Shown: positions 35,404-43,404 of the stretch, one piece after another
Numbering within the stretch: the stretch's first letter is position 1
Layout of the letters: every line of letters starts with the position of its first letter
Position numbers and translations under genes: made by a program
NCBI RefSeq assembly: GCF_016587375.1
Contig: NZ_BNJG01000001.1
Coordinates: forward strand, 4,346,001-4,410,000
Length of the DNA stretch: 64,000 nt
From: Ktedonobacter robiniae
GTDB taxonomy: Bacteria > Chloroflexota > Ktedonobacteria > Ktedonobacterales > Ktedonobacteraceae
Direction: 5' to 3'
The notes under the pieces: generated by a model
What the model was told of the DNA's origin: nothing
What the model saw: the letters and a program-made list of their open reading frames with translations, nothing else
Databases searched by the model: none

Positions 35404-35439
35404 GATGCATCAGATGGCCTGTTTAGAGCAAGACATTTG
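35404..35439 (-). repeat. 36-bp element upstream of membrane protein gene, copy A
   Basis: Matches 38721-38756 at about 32 of 36 positions in the same orientation, while flanking bases differ. Both copies lie about 180 bases before a minus-strand gene for a paralogous membrane protein, so a shared operator or promoter element is likely. Confidence 0.6.
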
Positions 35440-35457
35440 GCGTAGTGCTCGTCACAG

Positions 35458-36117
35458 TCAATCGCGATGGATGAGTCCTTGTTGCCAGGCAAAGACAGCG
35501 GCCTGCGTGCGATCCATCAGATGGAGCTTCGAGAGAATATTACTCAGGTGCCCTTTGACAGTCTTCTCGCTGATGATGAGGCGCGCGGCAATCTCAGTAT
35601 TGGAGCGACCGCCAGCGATCAGACGCAGAACTTCAAGCTCGCGCTCGCTCAGTTCGACAAATGGATTGGGAGCCTCGCTTCTGGTGCCACGCAGTTCGCG
35701 CACCACGCGCGCGGCCACACGGGGATGCAGCACAGATTCACCGCGTACTGCCTTGCGCGCGACCTCCACTAGCTCGTCGGGAGGGATACTTTTGAGGATA
35801 TAGGAGAGCGCGCCGGCTCGCAGCGCTGGGAAGATATGCTCATCGTCGTGGAAAGAGGTGAGCACGATGATCTGAGAATGCGGACTTACCTGTTTGAGGC
35901 GGCGCGTAGCTTCCACACCATCCATGCCAGGCATCATCAGGTCCATCAGGATAACATCGGGGACCAGCTCTGCAGCCAAACGCACCACGTCCTCTCCCGA
36001 TTCGGCTTCACCGACTACGTTGCAGTCAGGCTGAATAGCGAAAAACGCGCGGATGCCTTCGCGTACAATGGCGTGGTCATCGGCGATAAGGATAGTAATC
36101 AGTTCTGTTTCCGGCAT
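35458..36117 (-). CDS. NarL/LuxR-family response regulator
   Basis: 219 residues. Receiver domain: ADDHAIVREG, phospho-acceptor Asp59 in VILMDLMMPGMDG, switch Thr in IIVLTSF and Lys in YILKSIPPDEL. C-terminal LuxR helix-turn-helix at ~150-215 (LSERELEVLRLIAGGRSNTEIAARLIISEKTVKGHLSNIL type). ATG36117 follows AGGAGA; earlier in-frame codons overlap the kinase stop. It lies 32 bases behind the histidine kinase in the same operon. Probable targets are the flanking membrane-protein genes, both of which carry the 36-bp element (inference). Confidence 0.92.
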   Translation of the reverse strand: MPETELITILIADDHAIVREGIRAFFAIQPDCNVVGEAESGEDVVRLAAELVPDVILMDLMMPGMDGVEATRRLKQVSPHSQIIVLTSFHDDEHIFPALRAGALSYILKSIPPDELVEVARKAVRGESVLHPRVAARVVRELRGTRSEAPNPFVELSERELEVLRLIAGGRSNTEIAARLIISEKTVKGHLSNILSKLHLMDRTQAAVFAWQQGLIHRD

Positions 36118-36149
36118 GTTGTCTTTCTCCTGAAAAGAGTCCTCTGCTC

Positions 36150-37601
36150 TTAGGAAGCATCTTTCTCTGTTTGTGGACACCAGACGATAATAGTTGTGCC
36201 CTGGCCTTTGCTACTCTGGATGTCGAGATGCCCACCAAGGGCCTGGACCCGCTCGCGTATGGAGGAGAGGCCAACGCCTTGTTGTTCTCTGTTGTGTACG
36301 TCAAAACCGCAGCCATTATCATTGATCGCGAGTGTCACAACCGTAGCGCAGGTCAGATGGAGCTTCACAAGCGATGCCTGGCTATGGCGTGCGATGTTTG
36401 CCAGTCCTTCCTGTGCGATTCGAAAGAAGGCGTTCTCAACCTCCAGCGACGTTGCTATGTCTCCGTCCACCTTTAGTTCAACAGGGATGCCCGTCTGTTC
36501 CTGCCAGGAATGTGTATATTCCTGTAGGGCTTGCGCCAGGCTTCTGTCCTCCAGATCAACCGGGCGCAATTCGCGAATGAGCGTCATCAGTTCGCGCTGG
36601 GTCTGGCGGACCAAAACTTCTGCTTTGAGCAAATGTGCCTGCGCAGCCTGTTCATCATGTCTCATTAGAGCCTTTGTGGTGCTTACATGCAAAGAAACCG
36701 CGAAAATCTGTTGCTTGACACTATCGTGCAGGTCGCGAGCCAGGCGATTGCGCTCTTCTACAGTTGCCAGGTCCTGACGCATCCTGAGCAACTGCTGCAA
36801 TTGCTGAGCCATATGATTGAGGCGGTGTGCCAACTGTCCCACTTCGTCGCGAGAGGGATCGCTGACAAAAGTGGAGAAATCGCCCAGGCTCCAGCCTTCG
36901 ACAGCTGCCGCGATTTGCTGAAGTCGGCGGACCAAGCCGCGGGCCGTGACGGCACCGAACGCCAGGCCAACCACTCCCGCGCCAAGAAAGAAGATGGCGG
37001 CACTCACCCCGAAGAACAGGAGGAATGTAAGCACGTTCTCCCAGGAAAAGCGTACATAGTGCCCACTGACGACCAATATACCCTGAGTGGTTGTTCCTTC
37101 CAGCAGCGGAGCGACAATATACTCCCTACCCTGCTCAAAAGAGGTGCGGAGCAACGCGCTCTGAGGAGAGGATGGAGACGCATGGGAGGAGAGCAATCCT
37201 CGGGCGTCTTGCTGAACGCTGGCTGGTAACGCAGACCGCAGATCATATCCAGGAACAGGGGCGTGATCCCCGGCGGCTACAATCACGCGTCCTTGTGTGT
37301 CAACGGCAGCTATATAGCCCTGAAAGGCAGGATTACTTTCCTGGAGCAGTTCCCAAGCCGCTTGCAATTGCTGTTGGTAGGCAACTCTCGTCGCGGGAAA
37401 AGTTGGACCCGCGATGCGTGCGAGGAGCTGTGCGTGGTGTTCAAGAGTCTCTCTGTCTTGTGAGAGAGTCACCCCAACGCCTATCAGGGTGACGAGCAGT
37501 TCAAGCAAACACAAGACGATGACACAAGTTATCAAATATGAGATCGTTAATTTCCATTGCAAGCGATGGAACCGCTTCAGCACAAAGGTTGGGAACTTCA
37601 C
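36150..37601 (-). CDS. NarX/LiaS-type membrane sensor histidine kinase
   Basis: 483 residues. Membrane helices at ~18-45 and ~190-218 bracket an extracytoplasmic sensor region of ~145 residues; then HAMP (~218-272), HisKA_3 with His292 in RLARDLHDSVKQQI, and HATPase_c (AQEGLANIARHSQAS, NDNGCGFDV, GLSSIRERVQALGG). This is the cognate kinase of the NarL-type regulator next to it: same strand, kinase first. The ligand is unknown. The two flanking genes for six-span membrane proteins may be the regulated output or sensory partners. Confidence 0.92.
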   Translation of the reverse strand: MKFPTFVLKRFHRLQWKLTISYLITCVIVLCLLELLVTLIGVGVTLSQDRETLEHHAQLLARIAGPTFPATRVAYQQQLQAAWELLQESNPAFQGYIAAVDTQGRVIVAAGDHAPVPGYDLRSALPASVQQDARGLLSSHASPSSPQSALLRTSFEQGREYIVAPLLEGTTTQGILVVSGHYVRFSWENVLTFLLFFGVSAAIFFLGAGVVGLAFGAVTARGLVRRLQQIAAAVEGWSLGDFSTFVSDPSRDEVGQLAHRLNHMAQQLQQLLRMRQDLATVEERNRLARDLHDSVKQQIFAVSLHVSTTKALMRHDEQAAQAHLLKAEVLVRQTQRELMTLIRELRPVDLEDRSLAQALQEYTHSWQEQTGIPVELKVDGDIATSLEVENAFFRIAQEGLANIARHSQASLVKLHLTCATVVTLAINDNGCGFDVHNREQQGVGLSSIRERVQALGGHLDIQSSKGQGTTIIVWCPQTEKDAS

Positions 37602-37797
37602 TGTTATCTTCTCTCTCCAGGCAGGTCATTCAGATGGCTACGCTCGTCAGGATATGCATCTATGCTCATGGGAATGGATACGCTGCACTCCACACGAATA
37701 ATGGTACCTCAGAACTACCGATCTGTCATGCGTCTGGCGTTCTGGCAAGAATATGAAACGGCATCTTCTTTTTTTCGGTCTCCCCACTCACCAGGCT

Positions 37798-38538
37798 TTA
37801 GCGCTCGTCGAGCGAGTGGCGTGCCAGCCAGGCGAGGGCACAGAATAGGACGCCTCCGAGCAGAAACCACGAACCCCAGATGAGGTTTTGATCGATAAAC
37901 TGCTGTACTGTGAGCGGAGCTTGTGTAGCAGGAGCACCTATCATGAGGTATTCCTGTTGCCAGCTAATCATGCCTGACACAGCCAATCCCTGTAGGATCC
38001 CGCCGTAGAGTTCATGAACTATCATAATCACACCACCGAGCCAAGCAAGCAGAAGCAACAGCCAGCGCGGAATGAAGCGCCCCCAGGGCTGGATCAGCGA
38101 TAGCGAGATCGCCGCCCCGAACGCACAGAGGGCACCGGGAGCTATGATCCACGCAAAGCCATTTATGGTAAAGCAGTAGACTACATAGGCCGTCATAGTC
38201 ATTACTCCTACTGCGGTTGCACTGAGTTGCATACTGTGGAACATCCTCTCGCCTCGCATGCGAAACAACGCGATGAGCCCACCCAGAATGCACAGCATGC
38301 CAACAGTCACGACCCAGGCGAAGATGACTCCACTACCAGTAGCAGGGCCGTTCTCCAAATGTATATTGCCATTAGGGACGGTGAGTACTCCCGTAGTGGC
38401 GGCCTCGATCCCCCAATAGAAGTGAGCGAGGGAGAAGAGCAACGACCAGGCACATGCGGCGTACCCAAACCATGTAGCAGAGCGTCTCCGCTTGCTAATC
38501 TCCGAAGCGCCTGAAATAGTATTCACTATTGTATTCAT
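37798..38538 (-). CDS. Six-span membrane protein, paralogue of the one at 34470
   Basis: 246 residues with six hydrophobic helices (FGYAACAWSLLFSLAHFYWG first). The protein at 34470-35225 shares this helix and overall layout. N-terminus is basic and cytosolic (SKRRRSA). No known enzymatic motif. It precedes the kinase gene on the same strand with a gap of ~200 bases that shows no terminator, so read-through into the two-component system is possible. The 36-bp element lies ~180 bases upstream (38721-38756). Confidence 0.6.
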   Translation of the reverse strand: MNTIVNTISGASEISKRRRSATWFGYAACAWSLLFSLAHFYWGIEAATTGVLTVPNGNIHLENGPATGSGVIFAWVVTVGMLCILGGLIALFRMRGERMFHSMQLSATAVGVMTMTAYVVYCFTINGFAWIIAPGALCAFGAAISLSLIQPWGRFIPRWLLLLLAWLGGVIMIVHELYGGILQGLAVSGMISWQQEYLMIGAPATQAPLTVQQFIDQNLIWGSWFLLGGVLFCALAWLARHSLDER

Positions 38539-38720
38539 CCTTTCTGAAAAAACATAAAGACAACATGCCGTCGTTACGTCGATAACACGCTTACGCGCTC
38601 GTCTGGTCTCATCTTTGCCAGGTAGTATGTCCAGCCCTCTTGTTCATCAGGCTGTTCTTCTGAGCACGTTGCCTCTACATTCGTTCACATGCCAAGCATA
38701 CTCCAAGAGGGGAGTTTAGG

Positions 38721-38756
38721 GATGCGTCAAATGCCCTGTTGAGAGCAAGACATTTG
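38721..38756 (-). repeat. 36-bp element upstream of membrane protein gene, copy B
   Basis: Second copy of the element at 35404-35439 (about 32 of 36 bases identical), at an equivalent distance (~180 bases) from the paralogous minus-strand gene. Confidence 0.6.
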
Positions 38757-38794
38757 ATCTGCTATCATGAAGCGTTACTCTTGGAGAATCTGAA

Positions 38795-38854
38795 CTTGTC
38801 CCTCTTTCATGGAGATATGGAATGCGTGTATACTTGCCATGAAAGAGGGACAAG
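38795..38854 (+). promoter_or_regulatory. 18-bp inverted repeat flanking a -10 box
   Basis: Arms 38795-38812 and 38837-38854 are perfect reverse complements with a 24-base centre that contains TATACT (38829-38834); TTCATG 17 bases before it is a weak -35. The arrangement fits an operator or a hairpin in the leader of the SWIM gene. No U-tract follows. Confidence 0.4.
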
Positions 38855-39037
38855 ATGAAAAAAGCCAAAAGAGCCTTTATGTCTAAGTACAAACGAGAAG
38901 TGTTCGTTAGTAGGGTGGGCGATGGCCTCAATGCAAGATGAAGCCCTGGTTGAGAACGCCTTGCGGTGTGCGGATGTTTTCACCGCAATCGAAGATGTGG
39001 AAACTTCTCAGAACATTTAGGAAGGTAGAGTAAGAAG

Positions 39038-39964
39038 ATGCCCAGGCGCAGATCAACTTATGGCAGCAGGCCATACCGCTATGATGACGACGATGAAGGA
39101 TACTCTGGCTACGGATGGCGCTCTACCACTCCTATACGCAGTGAGCAGGGCATTAAGGCGAGGAGCAAGCGTGGGCAGATCGGGACCCACTGGTGGTCAA
39201 AACGCTGGCTTGAGACGCTAGAGGCCCTGGGAATAGGGTCACGCCTGGCCCGTGGGCGTAGCTATGCCCGCTCGGGCCAGGTGCTCGCGCTCGAAGTAAA
39301 GGCGGGCTGTGTGACGGCAAGCGTGCAGGGAAGTTCTCCCCGCCCCTATAAAGTGGCGATTTATCTCTCTCCCCTCAGTGACCAGGATTGGGAGCATATT
39401 CTTGACATTATGGCGCAAGACGCCTTGCTGGCTGCGCGCCTGCTCTCAGGAGAGATGCCCCAGGAGATCGAGGCACTTTTTGTACGTGAGCGGATCTCGC
39501 TCTTCCCCGAAGTAAGCGATGATCTGAGCACGAGTTGTTCCTGTCCAGACCCGGCCAATCCCTGCAAGCATATCGCGGCGGTCTACTATTTACTGGCAGA
39601 GCGGTTTGATAGCGATCCCTTCATGTTATTTACCCTGCGCGGACGTAGCAAGGAAGCGGTTGGGGAGGCGTTACAGCAACGCCGCAGCCAGGTGGAAGAA
39701 CTCTCTCAGGCTGAGGATTTTCTCCTGGCTACGCAAGCCACACCACTTCAGCTGCTAGAAGAACGCCTCGATACATTCTGGCAAGAGGGAGAGGAGCTTG
39801 AAGATTTCGCGCCCCGTCCAGCTCAATTGCCAGGTCCCAGCCCCATGTTGCGCGAGCTGGGAGATGCTCCTTATACCGTCGTGGGTGAGAATCTCACCGA
39901 CTGGTTTGAACGCATCTATGTGAAGGCTGCCCAGTATGCGCGCGACCGATTGGAGAACGAATAA
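39038..39964 (+). CDS. SWIM zinc-finger protein
   Basis: 308 residues. A charged N-terminus (RRRSTYGSRPYRYDDDDEG) leads to a conserved region GTHWWSKRWLETLEALGIGSRLARGRSYARSG typical of bacterial SWIM proteins, then the SWIM zinc finger CSCPDPANPCKH (~167-178; C-x-C-xn-C-x-H) followed by HIAAVYYLLAERFD. SWIM proteins bind DNA or proteins and in bacteria commonly pair with SNF2 helicases with the N-terminal domain seen at 27565; that helicase is 8 kb upstream on the same strand. A 30-bp hairpin starts 2 bases after the stop. Confidence 0.88.
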   Translation: MPRRRSTYGSRPYRYDDDDEGYSGYGWRSTTPIRSEQGIKARSKRGQIGTHWWSKRWLETLEALGIGSRLARGRSYARSGQVLALEVKAGCVTASVQGSSPRPYKVAIYLSPLSDQDWEHILDIMAQDALLAARLLSGEMPQEIEALFVRERISLFPEVSDDLSTSCSCPDPANPCKHIAAVYYLLAERFDSDPFMLFTLRGRSKEAVGEALQQRRSQVEELSQAEDFLLATQATPLQLLEERLDTFWQEGEELEDFAPRPAQLPGPSPMLRELGDAPYTVVGENLTDWFERIYVKAAQYARDRLENE

Positions 39965-39965
39965 G

Positions 39966-40027
39966 CAGGAAAAGAGGAGGTGTGATTAGCAAGCGTCCGC
40001 TTGCTAATCACACCTCCTCTTTTCCTG
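39966..40027 (+). terminator. Perfect 30-bp hairpin after the SWIM gene
   Basis: Arms 39966-39995 and 39998-40027 pair perfectly with a two-base centre (TC), two bases after the stop codon. No U-tract follows. Confidence 0.8.
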
Positions 40028-40198
40028 TGGCAAGCTGAACTAATGAGCCCATTGGTGCGAAATTGTGAAGTAGCTCACTGTAAAAATGTGAAAAATCAGG
40101 AATAATAACTCACAGGGTGCTTGACCCTGGACTAAATGATGTGGGGAAGGGGCAATTTGATATTGGTCTCAATATATGAATAAGCGTCAATATAATTC

Positions 40199-40882
40199 TT
40201 GATTCGAAACAAACATATGGCAACTTGCATTGTAGAAGGTAGAGGCCTAGAGCACAGCACCATCGCTGATGCGCGAGGGACGATGAACGCGGTATTCAAT
40301 GAGCCTCAACTTGTCGAGGAGGCGTGTCAGGGGTCTATTCCAGCCTTTGAGGCTCTGGTAATGTACTATGAGCCTAAGATTCGGCGGATGCTCTATGGCA
40401 TGACTCACGATGAGCAATTAACCCAGGATCTCTGTCAGGAGACGTTTTTAGCGGTTTACCGTGCTTTACCACGTATGAGTGGGGCCGATTTACGCTTTGC
40501 TCCCTGGTTGTATCGCATTGCGCTCAATCAATTGCGGAGTGAATGGCGGCGTAAGAAGCATGTAACGGTAGTCTCGCTTGCTTCGTCTGTAGATTATGAT
40601 GAAGAATCTGGTGAGGGGAATCTTGAAGATGCAGCTCTCATGGCTCCTCGTTTTGAGGACAATGTTGTGGAAATGGATATGGTCAGGCGCGTCCTGGCGC
40701 GTTTGCCATCCAATTCCGCGCTCTACCTGCTGCTTGATGCTGAGGGCTTCTCCTACAGTGAGATAGCGGATATGATGCAAGATACATTGGCAGCGGTGCG
40801 CAGTCGCCTTTCGCGTGCGCGCCATGCCTTCCAACGCCTGTATGATGGTCTCGATCAGGAAGGAAATCATGAAGGACGGTAG
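40199..40882 (+). CDS. ECF-type RNA polymerase sigma factor
   Basis: About 221-227 residues. Sigma region 2 (FEALVMYYEPKIRRMLYGM, DLCQETFLAVYRALPRM) binds the -10 element and core polymerase; region 4 helix-turn-helix (LLDAEGFSYSEIADMMQDTLAAVRSRLSRARHAF type) binds the -35. The start may be TTG40199 or ATG40217; neither has a clear ribosome-binding site, and TATAAT at 40191-40196 would give a leaderless or near-leaderless transcript from the ATG. The gene overlaps the anti-sigma gene by 14 bases, so the two are translationally coupled, the usual ECF arrangement. Confidence 0.9.
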   Translation: MIRNKHMATCIVEGRGLEHSTIADARGTMNAVFNEPQLVEEACQGSIPAFEALVMYYEPKIRRMLYGMTHDEQLTQDLCQETFLAVYRALPRMSGADLRFAPWLYRIALNQLRSEWRRKKHVTVVSLASSVDYDEESGEGNLEDAALMAPRFEDNVVEMDMVRRVLARLPSNSALYLLLDAEGFSYSEIADMMQDTLAAVRSRLSRARHAFQRLYDGLDQEGNHEGR

Positions 40883-42440
40883 GCCCAGTGTTGTGGATGG
40901 GAGTCAGGTGCCTTGCCCCTGGAGTAAGGACTGCGAGCGCCTGGCAGATGTTTTGGATGGAGAATGGATCTCTGAATTTGAATTGGTACATGATGGCGAT
41001 GTAGATGCGCAGCTTCTGCAGCATCTTCGTGCGCATCTTCCTCATTGTGCCTCCTGTCGCGAAACCCTTAAACAGGCCCGGCGTACGCGTGAGCTTGGGC
41101 GAGGCATGTTGCGCGAATATTTAGCGCGCGCAGAGCAAGAAGTTCCCTCAACGGTTGGCAATATTTTCCAGGCCGTGCGTGCCGAGTCACGACAGCAGGC
41201 GAAGGGCGCTCCCATAGCTCAGCCTCTTCATTTATTGCCAGCGAAGTCTGTGCAGCCGACTGTCCCTGATCTCCCCTTTCCTGCTCCTTCCAGGCGTCGA
41301 TCTTTCAACAAGGCATTAGCCCTGGTTGCGGTTGCCGCCGTGATCATTCTTTCCTTTGGGCTCTTTAGCCGCCTGGCCTGGCTGCGTACGGGAACACTCC
41401 AGAGCACATCCAATACCTCATCCGCTACTCAAACCGTAGACAATGGTGTGGTATTGCCACCTGCTCCCGCACCCAACTTGAGTTTCTCCAGTGACTGGTC
41501 TTCGGCTGTCGCACTTGTAGCACAGAGTGGGACGCAGCAGATTGCGGTCTTCGACCCGCTCAGTGGCAAACAGCGTGTAATAACGAGCACAAGTTGCGAT
41601 AACGCTCAGGCAGACGCAATCGCGCATAGCGGCAAGAATATGCTTTATCATTGCTACGATGGGCAATACACTGTCTATCACCTCTTGACGGGCCAGGCCT
41701 ATCGGCTTGAAGGAGGGCGGCGCAGTAGTGGTGAATATAACGCGGTCTGGTCGACGGATGATCGCTACCTTTTTGCCATGACGCCTCACGCTCTGATGCG
41801 TATCGATGTTGCTCACAACAAAGTCGAGCACCTGCCTTACGGCATTAGTGCTACACGTTTGCTTTTCTATTATCAAGATAATCTGTACTTCTCTCTGATG
41901 CAGGGAGGGAGTACGCAACTCAAGCGCATTGACCTGGTGAGTGGCGCGCAACAGGTGGTAGTGCAATCCACTGCGGAGCGGCCACAATTCTGGCTCCGAC
42001 CAGACGGTCAGGCTATTTACTACACGTCGGCCTCTGCTGGCCGGGTTGGCATATATGCCGTGGGAATTGATGGTGGAAGCAGCTATCTCTTCTCACAGGA
42101 CCAGGGGCTGGTGGGATTCGACCAGGATAATGCTCCTATGACCATACGCAATATTCAGGGGCAATGGCAACTGGTCAAAATTGACGTTGTCACCCAGCAG
42201 GTGAAGGCGCGCATCCAGGATGTCGCTCCAGGGGCCAATGCTATTCCATTCGAAAATGTGCTTCTCTCCCCCTATGCGCATTATCTTCTCACCGGCGGCC
42301 AGTATGCCAGTAACGCACAGCGTTACTGGCTAAGTGATCTTACCACTGGTGGGGCTCAGGAAGTGTTCCCATGGTCGCAACAGGCCAATTCCTCCACAGT
42401 GTCTTCCACCTGGCTGGGCTGGAGTAAAATGCAGCCATGA
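40869..42440 (+). CDS. Membrane anti-sigma factor with beta-propeller sensor domain
   Basis: 523 residues. The N-terminal cytosolic part has a ZAS-like zinc finger, LPHCASCRETL (H-x3-C-x2-C pattern with the preceding His), that should hold the ECF sigma factor; one membrane helix follows (~155-180, ALALVAVAAVIILSFGLF), then an external domain of ~330 residues built from repeated WD40/TolB-like strands (AVWSTDDRYLFAMTP, FWLRPDGQAIYYTS, NVLLSPYAHYLLTG). ATG40869 has GGAAA just before it and lies inside the sigma gene. An extracytoplasmic propeller as sensor is a common Ktedonobacterial-style layout; the signal is unknown. Confidence 0.82.
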   Translation: MKDGRPSVVDGSQVPCPWSKDCERLADVLDGEWISEFELVHDGDVDAQLLQHLRAHLPHCASCRETLKQARRTRELGRGMLREYLARAEQEVPSTVGNIFQAVRAESRQQAKGAPIAQPLHLLPAKSVQPTVPDLPFPAPSRRRSFNKALALVAVAAVIILSFGLFSRLAWLRTGTLQSTSNTSSATQTVDNGVVLPPAPAPNLSFSSDWSSAVALVAQSGTQQIAVFDPLSGKQRVITSTSCDNAQADAIAHSGKNMLYHCYDGQYTVYHLLTGQAYRLEGGRRSSGEYNAVWSTDDRYLFAMTPHALMRIDVAHNKVEHLPYGISATRLLFYYQDNLYFSLMQGGSTQLKRIDLVSGAQQVVVQSTAERPQFWLRPDGQAIYYTSASAGRVGIYAVGIDGGSSYLFSQDQGLVGFDQDNAPMTIRNIQGQWQLVKIDVVTQQVKARIQDVAPGANAIPFENVLLSPYAHYLLTGGQYASNAQRYWLSDLTTGGAQEVFPWSQQANSSTVSSTWLGWSKMQP

Positions 42441-42463
42441 GGTTGAGGTTGCATTTTGCCTCT

Positions 42464-43240
42464 TTAGAATGCCATCTCTTCTGGAGCGCGCTGGCGCCAG
42501 GTACGGATGGAGGTGATCCCAGCTTCGCGTAAGAGCGGCTCTATATAGTGATGGGCCTGCGTAACCTGCGTGGGATTGTGTGCGTCAGAGCCAACGCTGA
42601 TGGCGGTATGATGTTTCGCGCAGGCCCGCGCCAGGCGGCGGACAAGATTGATGTAGGTAAATGTGTCATAGCCATTGATCTCAAGCGCGACATCATACTC
42701 TGCTGCGTCAGCGGCCAGCTGCTCCAGCTCTTCGTCCAGGTTAGCGGGCAGATAGGGATTGGTGGAGCGCATACGTACGGGATGGCTGACGACACTGAAA
42801 TAGCCACTTCTGACAGCGGCACGCAGCAAGGTATAGTACCTGGACCAGAGGCGCTCTCCCTCGGCACGTTCGAGGTCTTGAAGGCTCTCAAAGAGGACTC
42901 CATCGACTTCATGGACTGAACCGATGAGAAAATCCCAGGGCAGGCCCTGAAGGGTGCTCTGGATAACCTCATTCTGTTCGGGTATAAAGTCGACCTCCAG
43001 GCCCAGGCGCACCTCGACATCCCTGTTTTTCCCGGCAGCCTGGACTTCCTCTACATAGTCTGCATAGGTGAGCATCCGCCCTTCCAGAGGCATATGCAGC
43101 AGATGGGGATGGGCTTCGCGCATCTGGAAGACGTGCTCTGAGAGCCCCAGAACGCGTATGTCTTTGTTTCTGGCAGCTTCAACCATTTGTTGAGCTGAGC
43201 TACGCACAATATGGTTATGAAAATCGCTGGCGATACTCAT
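42464..43240 (-). CDS. PHP-domain phosphoesterase (histidinol-phosphatase-like)
   Basis: 258 residues. Metal-binding PHP motifs in order: DFHNH (6-10), GLSEHVF, LGLEVDFIPE, IGSVHEVDG, SHPVRM and GSDAHNP. This set fits the HisK-type histidinol phosphatase/PHP hydrolase family; whether histidinol phosphate is the real substrate cannot be said, as no his genes are near. It converges on the anti-sigma gene with only 23 bases between stops and no visible terminator. Confidence 0.8.
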   Translation of the reverse strand: MSIASDFHNHIVRSSAQQMVEAARNKDIRVLGLSEHVFQMREAHPHLLHMPLEGRMLTYADYVEEVQAAGKNRDVEVRLGLEVDFIPEQNEVIQSTLQGLPWDFLIGSVHEVDGVLFESLQDLERAEGERLWSRYYTLLRAAVRSGYFSVVSHPVRMRSTNPYLPANLDEELEQLAADAAEYDVALEINGYDTFTYINLVRRLARACAKHHTAISVGSDAHNPTQVTQAHHYIEPLLREAGITSIRTWRQRAPEEMAF

Positions 43241-43274
43241 GCAAACCTGCTACCTTTCTCATACTCGAACATGT

Positions 43275-43404
43275 GTAAACACTTCCGAGCGGTTAGTTGT
43301 TCCTGTTTCTGCGCCGACAGCCATCGCACGAGAACCTTTGGATCAGCCCTCTCGTTTCGGTCTCACACCGGCTCCACAGGCATTTAACGTCACGGTCGTA
43401 GCCA
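43275..43404 (-). ncRNA. Probable TnpB guide RNA (reRNA) region at the element's right end
   Basis: In IS605/IS607 elements the TnpB guide RNA overlaps the tnpB 3' end and runs to the element end, where the adjacent host DNA supplies the guide. The 130 bases after the tnpB stop are free of coding signal and lie in that place. Position-based inference; exact ends not determined. Confidence 0.4.

Larger units (their letters stand above)
38539..39037. other. Non-coding region between membrane protein and SWIM gene
   Basis: Holds the second 36-bp element, an 18-bp inverted repeat around a TATACT box, and two very short ORFs: 38855-38941 (28 aa, basic, GAGGG before it) and 38922-39029 (35 aa, MASMQDEALVENALRCAD). 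Neither short ORF has recognisable family features; the second ends just before the SWIM start and could be a leader peptide. Confidence 0.35.

Noticed and set aside
42464..43240. DNA polymerase X or PolC-type PHP domain
   Set aside because: The length (258 aa) and motif order fit stand-alone HisK-like phosphoesterases, with no polymerase sequence.
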